64,000 nucleotides of DNA, from positions 186,001 through 250,000 of the forward strand of contig CP081940.1 in NCBI GenBank assembly GCA_019823025.1, read 5' to 3'. The stretch's first letter is position 1; the number at the start of each line of letters is the position of its first letter. Under the pieces are notes generated by a model. The model had not been told where the DNA came from. It saw nothing but the letters and a program-made list of their open reading frames with translations, and made no database searches. The translations under genes and the position numbers were made by a program. This document shows positions 36,466-43,575 of the stretch, piece by piece. This stretch comes from Methylophilales bacterium (lineage in GTDB: Bacteria > Pseudomonadota > Gammaproteobacteria > Burkholderiales > Methylophilaceae).

Positions 36466-36974
36466 TCTTTAAAATAATAAATTTTGTTTTATTCCAAGCT
36501 GGGTGGTTTATCGGTGTTTTAGGGGCCTCCTATAATCAAACTTATCTCGCCTTAACACTATCAACAGTTATTTTATTGGTACATTTTGCTATTATAAAAA
36601 ATCGGATTTTAGAGCTTAAACTAATCATCATCGCTGGTTTTATAGGACTTTTATTTGATGGTGCGCTATTGAACTTTGACCTAATTATTTATAATGACCC
36701 AGGTTTACCCTACCCCCTTACCCCCATATGGATTGTAATGCTCTGGATGTTTTTTGCGATGACCCTGAACCATAGCCTAGTATGGCTCAGCCAAAAAATT
36801 TATCTATCTATTCTTTTTGGGGCCTTAGGTGGACCATTGGCTTATATTGCAGGAGAAAAATTAGGTGCAATCACATTGTTAAGTGCAAACTCAATTATTA
36901 CATTAAGTATCGGGTGGGCATTTATTACCCCTGTCTTGTTAATCATTGCAAATAAACTGAATAGAAATGCTTGA
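36462..36974 (+). CDS. DUF2878 membrane protein
   Basis: A 170-residue protein with about five membrane helices and the DUF2878 hallmarks: the N-terminal 'FQAGWFIGVLGA', the central 'GFIGLLFDGALLNFDLIIY', the 'PYPLTPIWIVMLWMFFAMTLNHSLVWL' helix and 'GGPLAYIAGEKLGAI'. Function unknown. It overlaps both neighbours, 4 bases with the methyltransferase and 8 bases with the DUF1295 gene, suggesting translational coupling. DUF2878 genes often accompany DUF1295, DUF1365 and CFA-like genes (from memory). Confidence 0.85.
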   Translation: MIFKIINFVLFQAGWFIGVLGASYNQTYLALTLSTVILLVHFAIIKNRILELKLIIIAGFIGLLFDGALLNFDLIIYNDPGLPYPLTPIWIVMLWMFFAMTLNHSLVWLSQKIYLSILFGALGGPLAYIAGEKLGAITLLSANSIITLSIGWAFITPVLLIIANKLNRNA

Positions 36975-37725
36975 TCTATACATAACGACGCTCATTTATT
37001 TCCTTTCATTCGGCTTTATTGGTTGGATTCTGAGCTTAATATTAAAAAATGTGACTCATGTCGATAGTATGTGGGCCCTATTTCCCCTCCTAGGAACATT
37101 TGTATGTATGCAAACACTGCCATTAAACCTGATGCAGACTCTTTTTTTCTGTTTAATATTTTTGTGGTCTCTAAGATTATTCGCCTACCTAACTAAAAGG
37201 AACTGGGGAAAAGCAGAGGACAGCAGATACCAAGTCATAAGAAAAAATAATGAGCCACTATTTAAGTACAAAAGTTTATACATCATTTTTTGGCTTCAAG
37301 CCTTCATGGCATCCATCCTTATGCTATCGATCATCCCTATTTTCATAAACGATATAACGATAAACACATTGAGCGTAATTGGATTTCTACTCGCCTTCTT
37401 TGGGCTTGCTTATGAGTCTATTGCTGATTGGCAGCTTTCGAATTTCCTCAAAAGTAAGAAAGGGAGTGTTATGAATCAGGGTCTCTGGCGTTACTCAAGA
37501 CATCCGAATTATTTTGGTGAATTTTTAGTTTGGTGGGGTATTTACCTAATTTCATTTAATAGTATATTTTCTGTCACTTTGCTATCCCCCATCCTAATGA
37601 CTCTGCTATTATTAAAAGTATCAGGTGCGGAACTATTAGAGAGCACAATCGTCAATAGAAGACAGGGTTATGCAGAATATATAAAACAAACACCTATGTT
37701 TTTTCCTTGGTTTAGAAAACGATAG
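36967..37725 (+). CDS. DUF1295 steroid-5-alpha-reductase-like membrane protein
   Basis: A 252-residue integral membrane protein with about six helices. The family signature is the C-terminal 'GLWRYSRHPNYFGEFLVWWGIYLI' (about 173-196), the NADPH-binding 'RxSRHPNY' motif seen in steroid 5-alpha reductases and isoprenylcysteine methyltransferases. Preceding it is 'LSNFLKSKKGSVMNQG'. Family members reduce or otherwise act on lipid double bonds, so it could be the reductase of the lipid pathway. Ends with 'YAEYIKQTPMFFPWF', also typical. Confidence 0.85.
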   Translation: MLDLYITTLIYFLSFGFIGWILSLILKNVTHVDSMWALFPLLGTFVCMQTLPLNLMQTLFFCLIFLWSLRLFAYLTKRNWGKAEDSRYQVIRKNNEPLFKYKSLYIIFWLQAFMASILMLSIIPIFINDITINTLSVIGFLLAFFGLAYESIADWQLSNFLKSKKGSVMNQGLWRYSRHPNYFGEFLVWWGIYLISFNSIFSVTLLSPILMTLLLLKVSGAELLESTIVNRRQGYAEYIKQTPMFFPWFRKR

Positions 37726-37761
37726 ATTTAAAAAATAATTAACTTTAAGTATTAAACTTTA

Positions 37762-38277
37762 ATGACTGTTATAAAACACTTTTTTTTAATTTTACTTCTG
37801 ACTGGCTGTGCTATGAAATCTACACAAATTAAAACAGTTGATGAGGTCGATATCAATCGATTTATGGGTGATTGGTATGTCCTTGCCCACATACCTTCCT
37901 ACGTTGAAAAAAATGCTTTTAACGCAGTAGAGTCTTATAAGTTAAATGAAGATGGATCTATAGCAACAACATTTACATTTAACGAGGGATCGCTAGATGG
38001 TCCTGTAAAGACATACCACCCAAAAGGCTTTGTTATCCCAGGAACAAATAATGCTATTTGGGGGATGCAATTTATATGGCCGATCAAAGCTCAATATAAA
38101 ATTGCTTATTTGGACGATGATTACAAAATAACAATCGTTGCTAGAGATAAATTAGATTACGTGTGGTTAATGGCAAGAACCAAGACCCTTCCACACGACC
38201 AAATGATTAAATTTAGAGATATGATCGAGGGAATGGGCTATAGCTTGGAAAACTACAGGGAAATTGAACAAGAATGA
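37762..38277 (+). CDS. Lipocalin-family outer-membrane lipoprotein (Blc-like)
   Basis: A 171-residue lipoprotein with a short signal and lipobox LTGC (Cys14). The lipocalin GxW motif is 'FMGDWYVLAHIPSYVEK' (about 34-50), and the barrel strands include 'AVESYKLNEDGSIATTFTF', 'AQYKIAYLDDDYKITIVARDKLDYVWLMART'. E. coli Blc binds lysophospholipids and fatty acids. In this operon it is likely to carry or store the lipid substrate between the membranes. The desaturase start overlaps its stop by 4 bases. Confidence 0.9.
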   Translation: MTVIKHFFLILLLTGCAMKSTQIKTVDEVDINRFMGDWYVLAHIPSYVEKNAFNAVESYKLNEDGSIATTFTFNEGSLDGPVKTYHPKGFVIPGTNNAIWGMQFIWPIKAQYKIAYLDDDYKITIVARDKLDYVWLMARTKTLPHDQMIKFRDMIEGMGYSLENYREIEQE

Positions 38278-39209
38278 GGCTTATAAATTATTTCTTAGGT
38301 CTTTTTGATAACACCATTGTTGAGAACAAGTATCAAAAATCAATTTTAAAAGAATATGAGGTCGATTGGTTAAGAGTAATTCCTTTTATACTGATTCATT
38401 TAGCCATCTTTACAGTTTTCCTAGTGGGCTTTAGCTACACAGCCCTTTTAGTGTTTTTATTGATGTATAGCATTAGGATGTTTGCTATCACAGGGTTTTA
38501 TCACCGTTATTTCTCTCACAAAGCCTTCAAGACGAGTCGAATAATGCAATTTATTTTTGCGATCATAGGTGCATCGGCTGTTCAGCGAGGACCAATTTGG
38601 TGGGCTGCTCATCATCGTGGCCATCATGTGCATTCAGATACCGAACAAGATAAACACTCTCCAAAGTCACATGGTTTTTTTTGGAGTCACATGGGGTGGT
38701 TCTTATCTAAGGCAAACTTTTTAACCCACCAAAAGTTCGTCAAAGAATTGATCCGATTTCCTGAGTTAAGACTTATAGATAGATTCGATATACTAATTCC
38801 AATTTTGACTTGTGTTGGCCTCTTCTTTTTAGGTCAGCATCTAGGATCAAAATACCCACAATTGTTGACGAATGGATGGCAGCTGGTCGTTTGGGGCTTT
38901 ATCCTATCAACAGTATTGCTTTATCACACCACCTTCTTAGTCAACTCAGTTGCCCATATTTGGGGCAAAAGACGATATAAAACAAAGGACTCAAGTAAGA
39001 ATAATATGTTTATTGCATTTTTAACTTTTGGTGAAGGTTGGCATAACAACCATCATCATTTTCCAGGCTCAGCCAACCAGGGTTTTTATTGGTGGGAAAT
39101 AGATATTACTTATTACATTTTAAAAATTATGTCTTTTTTTGGTTTGATATGGGATATCAGAAAAGTCTCCCCTGCTATTCGCGAATCTAATAAGATAAAC
39201 GCAAAGTAG
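38274..39209 (+). CDS. Acyl desaturase with three histidine boxes
   Basis: A 311-residue membrane desaturase. The three histidine clusters that hold the di-iron site are intact: HRYFSH (residues 77-82), HHRGHH (113-118, within 'WAAHHRGHHVHSDTEQDKHSP') and HNNHHH (257-262, within 'GEGWHNNHHHFPG'). Hydrophobic segments at about 35-65, 170-195 and 203-228 provide the membrane scaffold. The pattern is that of acyl-CoA or acyl-lipid delta-9 desaturases. It would introduce a double bond into an acyl chain using O2 and an electron donor, plausibly providing the alkene that the CFA-like enzymes act on. Confidence 0.93.
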   Translation: MRLINYFLGLFDNTIVENKYQKSILKEYEVDWLRVIPFILIHLAIFTVFLVGFSYTALLVFLLMYSIRMFAITGFYHRYFSHKAFKTSRIMQFIFAIIGASAVQRGPIWWAAHHRGHHVHSDTEQDKHSPKSHGFFWSHMGWFLSKANFLTHQKFVKELIRFPELRLIDRFDILIPILTCVGLFFLGQHLGSKYPQLLTNGWQLVVWGFILSTVLLYHTTFLVNSVAHIWGKRRYKTKDSSKNNMFIAFLTFGEGWHNNHHHFPGSANQGFYWWEIDITYYILKIMSFFGLIWDIRKVSPAIRESNKINAK

Positions 39210-39221
39210 ACTCGCTAATCG

Positions 39222-40457
39222 ATGAAAGTTGCAGTGATTGGCTCAGGTATATCAGGTAACACCCTCGCCTACCTACTGAATAAAAATCACGATGTAACTC
39301 TTTACGAGAAAGATAAACGAATCGGCGGTCACTCTCACACGCATGAAATTGTCTTAAACAATAAAAAAGTAAATGTTGATACCGGGTTCATTGTATTTAA
39401 CAAAAAAACTTATCCTTTGTTTACGTCATTGCTTGATAACCTCGGAGTAAAATATGAGAATAGCAATATGAGCTTTAGTGTTTTTTCAAAAGAAAATAAT
39501 TTTGAATACAATGGCACCACGCTCAATAGCTTATTCTCTCAAAGAAGAAATTTACTAAATCCGAAATTTCTAAAAATGATATTCGAGATTCTTAGATTTA
39601 ACAAAGAGTCTATTAAGCTAAAATCAAAAACCATTCTACTCAAGCAATACTTAAAAAATAACAATTACTCTTCTTATTTCTGCAAAAACTATATTCTTCC
39701 CATGGGCGCAGCAATTTGGTCATCAGATATAAACACCATCCTGAATTTTCCTGCACATTTTTTTATTGATTTCTTTAAAAATCATGGAATGCTTTCAGTC
39801 ACTAATCGGCCTCAATGGTTAACAATTAAGGGTGGCTCCCAGGAGTATGTTAAAAAATTAACCCGAGGTTTTAAAAATAAAATTAGATTGAATAGTAAGA
39901 TTAAGAATATAGTCCGATATAAAAGTTATGTTGTAATTGAGGATAATAAAAGTAAAGAAAAGTTTGATTATGTCTTTTTTGCGTGTCATAGCGATGAGGC
40001 GCTTGAGATTTTAAAAAAACCTACTGCCGATGAGGTTAAAATATTAAGTGCGTTGCCATACCAAAAAAATGACATCATACTTCACACCGATAGCAGCATC
40101 ATGCCTCAAAAAAAGCTATCTTGGGCCGCTTGGAACTATAATATAGATAGCTCAGATGATTCACCCATTACACTTACCTATAATATGAATATTTTACAAA
40201 ATATTAAAACTAAAGAGCCGCTCTTGGTCACCTTAAATCCAAAGCTACCTATCTCAAAAGGTAAAGTAATCAAAAAATTACAATACACTCACCCGAAGTT
40301 TTCGAAATACAGCGTCAGCGCTCAGCTGAAGAATAAAATCATTTCAGGTAAGAATCGAACTTTTTACTCAGGTGCATACTGGGGAAAGGGTTTTCATGAA
40401 GATGGGGTTAAAAGTGCTTACGAAGCAGTAAAAATTTTTGAAGACGTCATCAAGTGA
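39222..40457 (+). CDS. FAD-dependent amine-oxidase-like oxidoreductase
   Basis: A 411-residue flavoprotein. The FAD-binding motif is 'VIGSGISGNTLAYLLNK', followed by the ribose-binding 'LYEKDKRIGGHSHTHEI' and 'NVDTGFIVFNKKTYPLF'. The C-terminal 'YSGAYWGKGFHEDGVKSAYEAVK' closes the FAD site. Proteins of this subgroup are commonly found next to DUF1365 and CFA-like genes, and a desaturation or oxidation of a methylated fatty acyl chain is a plausible role. Twelve bases follow the desaturase stop. Substrate and partner are not proven by sequence. Confidence 0.88.
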   Translation: MKVAVIGSGISGNTLAYLLNKNHDVTLYEKDKRIGGHSHTHEIVLNNKKVNVDTGFIVFNKKTYPLFTSLLDNLGVKYENSNMSFSVFSKENNFEYNGTTLNSLFSQRRNLLNPKFLKMIFEILRFNKESIKLKSKTILLKQYLKNNNYSSYFCKNYILPMGAAIWSSDINTILNFPAHFFIDFFKNHGMLSVTNRPQWLTIKGGSQEYVKKLTRGFKNKIRLNSKIKNIVRYKSYVVIEDNKSKEKFDYVFFACHSDEALEILKKPTADEVKILSALPYQKNDIILHTDSSIMPQKKLSWAAWNYNIDSSDDSPITLTYNMNILQNIKTKEPLLVTLNPKLPISKGKVIKKLQYTHPKFSKYSVSAQLKNKIISGKNRTFYSGAYWGKGFHEDGVKSAYEAVKIFEDVIK

Positions 40458-40461
40458 TCTA

Positions 40462-41193
40462 ATGCATTCAATCTACAAAGGTACGATTTCACACACAAGA
40501 AAAAAAGATGCGCTGCACTCTTTTACCTATTCTACTTCCATGTTATTTCTTGATCTTGATAATATAAAAAGCGCATTTAATCAAAATTTTTTTTGGAGTT
40601 ACGAAAAATTTAATTTAGCGTCTTTCTATAGAAAAGATTTTTTTGGAGATTCTAAAAAATCACTTAAAAGTGAGATAAGAAAATTAGTCACTGGAGAATT
40701 AAACGTCAAAGTAGAAGGTAAAATTTTTCTACTTACCACACTAAGGTATTTTGGGTATTGCTTTAACCCAGTCAGCTTCTACTATTGCTATGACAAAAAA
40801 AAACAATTGGTCGCTATTGTGTCTCACATCACAAATACACCTTGGGATGAGAGGCATGCCTATATCCATGATTGTCGTAAATTAAGGGGTGGGACAAAAA
40901 TATTTGAATTTAAAAAAGACTTTCATGTTTCACCATTCCTTCCTATGAATTTAATATACAAGTGGAAGTTTACAGAACCGAGAGATTTTTTATTTATATC
41001 TATGGAGTGCTCGAAAAATAAAGAAAAATATTTTAACGCGACATTAAAAATGACTAACAAGGCATGGAGTTCTTATGCCCTTAATAAGTTATTATTTTTA
41101 TCATTTCCAATGAGCATCAAAGCAATTGTAAGTATCTATTGGAATGCGTTAATATTATATCTAAAGAAAGTAAGATTTTATCCGCACCCTTAA
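40462..41193 (+). CDS. DUF1365 protein
   Basis: About 243 residues. I take the ATG at 40462, 4 bases after the oxidoreductase stop, because it gives the family start 'HSIYKGTISHTRKKDALHSFTYSTSMLFLDLD'. Characteristic segments are 'FGYCFNPVSFYYCYDKK', 'VSHITNTPWDERHAYI', 'KDFHVSPFLPMNLIYKW' and the C-terminal 'SFPMSIKAIVSIYWNALILYLK'. DUF1365 is a conserved partner of CFA-like genes; no reaction has been assigned to it that I can state. One base separates it from the next methyltransferase. Confidence 0.9.
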   Translation: MHSIYKGTISHTRKKDALHSFTYSTSMLFLDLDNIKSAFNQNFFWSYEKFNLASFYRKDFFGDSKKSLKSEIRKLVTGELNVKVEGKIFLLTTLRYFGYCFNPVSFYYCYDKKKQLVAIVSHITNTPWDERHAYIHDCRKLRGGTKIFEFKKDFHVSPFLPMNLIYKWKFTEPRDFLFISMECSKNKEKYFNATLKMTNKAWSSYALNKLLFLSFPMSIKAIVSIYWNALILYLKKVRFYPHP

Positions 41194-41194
41194 C

Positions 41195-42388
41195 ATGAAT
41201 CATTTATATAAAAAATTAATCCATCAAAGACTAAGTCAGATTAAAGATGCGCACATCAAGATCAAAGATGGAAAAGTAACAAAGCAATATGGCAAATCTG
41301 ACAAATTGTCAGCAAAAATTGAGGTTTTAAACAGCGCCTTTTATAAAAACATCATTTTTGGTGGAACGATTGGGGCAAGTGAATCTTTTATTAGGGGTGA
41401 ATGGAAAAGCCCCAATCTAACAAATGTCATTAGGGTGCTTGCAAAAAATATTGAAGCCCAAGATAAACTTGAAAATTTTTTCACTCTGCTATCTCAACCC
41501 TTCTTAAAAATCATTCATAAACTCAATGAAAATTCAGTCAAGGGAAGTAAAAAGAATATTGCTCGTCATTACGATTTAAGTAATGATTTTTTTAGTTTGT
41601 TCCTTGATAAAAATATGATGTATTCATCGGCGATTTATAAGACAAGGAAAACGAGCCTTGAGCACGCAGCAATTCATAAGCTAGATGTGATTTGTAAAAA
41701 ATTGAACCTTAAAAAAACAGATCATGTTCTTGAGATTGGTACTGGCTGGGGAGGCTTCGCAATATATGCAGCTAAAAATTATGGGTGCAAGGTTACGACA
41801 ACCACGATATCAATCGAGCAATACAAACTTGCAAAACAGAGGGTTAAAGAAGCTGGATTGGTAAGCAAGATAAAGGTTTTATTGAAAGATTACCGTTTAC
41901 TAAAAGGTCGATATGACAAGCTTGTCTCCATTGAAATGATTGAGGCTGTTGGCTATCAATTCTACGATGAGTACTTTAAAAGTATCAGCCAACTTCTAAA
42001 GGATGATGGTGATGCGCTCATTCAAGCAATTACAATTAAAGATCAAAGATACTTTAAAGCGATCAAATCAGTTGATTTTATTCAAAAATATATTTTTCCA
42101 GGTAGCTGCATACCTTCAATTACAGCAATTCAAAATAGCTTAACAAATGTAACCGATCTTGTGATAAATGATATTGAAGATATTGGCCATCACTATGCCA
42201 AAACTTTAGCTGATTGGAGGAAGAAGTTCTTAAAAAACAAACTGGAGATCAAAAGGCTCGGGTTTGATGAACAATTCATAAGGATGTGGTTATTTTATTT
42301 TGCATATTGCGAAGGAGGCTTTGAGGAAAAAGTAATAAGTGATATTCATTTACATATTACCAAGCCAGGCTTTAGAAATACTATATGA
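41195..42388 (+). CDS. CFA synthase-like methyltransferase with altered active site
   Basis: A 397-residue enzyme of the cyclopropane-fatty-acid synthase family: N-terminal lipid-binding domain (about 1-110), then 'NIARHYDLSNDFFSLFLDKNMMYS' and the SAM motif 'VLEIGTGWGGFAIYAA' (about 178-193). Compared with E. coli Cfa, the bicarbonate-site residues Cys139 and His266 become Ser145 and Gln277 here, while the glutamate (Glu250, in 'SIEMIEAVG') and tyrosine ('HYAKTLADW') remain. This pattern, with 'DFIQKYIFPG', marks the subgroup found beside DUF1365. It may transfer a methyl group without closing a cyclopropane ring. Confidence 0.9.
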   Translation: MNHLYKKLIHQRLSQIKDAHIKIKDGKVTKQYGKSDKLSAKIEVLNSAFYKNIIFGGTIGASESFIRGEWKSPNLTNVIRVLAKNIEAQDKLENFFTLLSQPFLKIIHKLNENSVKGSKKNIARHYDLSNDFFSLFLDKNMMYSSAIYKTRKTSLEHAAIHKLDVICKKLNLKKTDHVLEIGTGWGGFAIYAAKNYGCKVTTTTISIEQYKLAKQRVKEAGLVSKIKVLLKDYRLLKGRYDKLVSIEMIEAVGYQFYDEYFKSISQLLKDDGDALIQAITIKDQRYFKAIKSVDFIQKYIFPGSCIPSITAIQNSLTNVTDLVINDIEDIGHHYAKTLADWRKKFLKNKLEIKRLGFDEQFIRMWLFYFAYCEGGFEEKVISDIHLHITKPGFRNTI

Positions 42389-43575
42389 TCAATCCAGATA
42401 AAACTGCTCTTATTATAGGTGCAGGTATTGCAGGTTCGAGCTTAGCTTATCAACTTGCAAAGCGAAACTATCAAGTCACTCTTCTAGATGAAAATAATCA
42501 ACATGAGATCGAAATTTTTCAAAATAAAGCTGCCATGATCTCTCCTCACTTTATGCTGAATAATCCAAAATACAATTCACTTATGAGTAAGGCTTCAAAA
42601 TACGCCTATAATCTTACAAAGGAGTTTAATTATCCTAAAGAGGATGCATTGATGGAGGGTGTAATTAAGCTTTACGAGAATGATATGGCAGATAGACTTA
42701 TTGAAAGAATTGTAAGCATTGGCCTTGAAAAAGCTGATTTTAAGTACCTATCAAAAGATTTAATTAAAAAAAAATATGGTATTAACAATAAAGCAGGTAT
42801 TCTCTTCAAGTATGCTGGTTGGGTATCACCAAATAAAATCTGTTCGAGCCTAATTAACCATAAAAATATTAAGTTAATTCCGAAAAAAAAAGCAAAAGAA
42901 ATTTCTTACAAAAACAATCTGTGGATAGCAAATTGTGATAATTCAAATAAGTATGCCGCATCAAATTTAATCCTTTGTAACTCTTTTGCGCTTAATGAGA
43001 TCAGTCTATTTAAAGACATTGATTTAAAAAAAAATAGAGGTCAAATTAACTGGCTTCCAAGCAAAAAAAAGCATGGCAGTAAGGAGATTATTTCGGATAG
43101 CGGCTATCTCATACCTGATGTTAGTGGTTTTGATGTTTTTGGCTCGACATATGATAGAGATAATGAAAATAAAAATTTATCAATGACTGATTTTGATAAA
43201 AATTTAAAAACCTACCAGAAATTTTCAGGAGATAAGATAAAAGAAAATGATATATCTAATGCAGGTTGGGTTGGGTGGAGAGCAGTTACCCCGGATCGTA
43301 CACCTTATGTAGGTCAACTTCTTGATGAATCAAAGATGATTTGTAACAAACCACGTTCAATTCAAGACTTAAAATGGCATCCCAATCTTTTTATAAACGC
43401 TGGCTATGGATCCAGAGGTTATACATTAGCGCCATTTATATCAAAATGCTTAGCCTCACTGATAGGCGGATCACAGACATCTATTGAAGAAGATCTTTTA
43501 AACTACCTTAACCCTAGCAGAAACTCAATTAAGAAAATGGGACTTAGAAAAAAATTGTTAGAAAACTCAATATGA
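42385..43575 (+). CDS. FAD-dependent oxidoreductase, MnmC C-terminal-domain type
   Basis: A 396-residue flavoprotein of the DAO family. The FAD motif is 'LIIGAGIAGSSLAYQLAKRNYQVTLLDEN' and the C-terminal part, 'GWVGWRAVTPDRTPYVGQL' followed by 'FINAGYGSRGYTLAPFISKCLASLI', is typical of MnmC, which removes the carboxymethyl group of cmnm5s2U34 in tRNA. It lacks the N-terminal MnmD methyltransferase domain entirely, and no mnmD is in the window. Overlaps of 4 bases with the genes before and after put it inside the lipid operon. It could be a tRNA enzyme co-opted by position, or an amine oxidase acting on another substrate. Confidence 0.78.
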   Translation: MINPDKTALIIGAGIAGSSLAYQLAKRNYQVTLLDENNQHEIEIFQNKAAMISPHFMLNNPKYNSLMSKASKYAYNLTKEFNYPKEDALMEGVIKLYENDMADRLIERIVSIGLEKADFKYLSKDLIKKKYGINNKAGILFKYAGWVSPNKICSSLINHKNIKLIPKKKAKEISYKNNLWIANCDNSNKYAASNLILCNSFALNEISLFKDIDLKKNRGQINWLPSKKKHGSKEIISDSGYLIPDVSGFDVFGSTYDRDNENKNLSMTDFDKNLKTYQKFSGDKIKENDISNAGWVGWRAVTPDRTPYVGQLLDESKMICNKPRSIQDLKWHPNLFINAGYGSRGYTLAPFISKCLASLIGGSQTSIEEDLLNYLNPSRNSIKKMGLRKKLLENSI

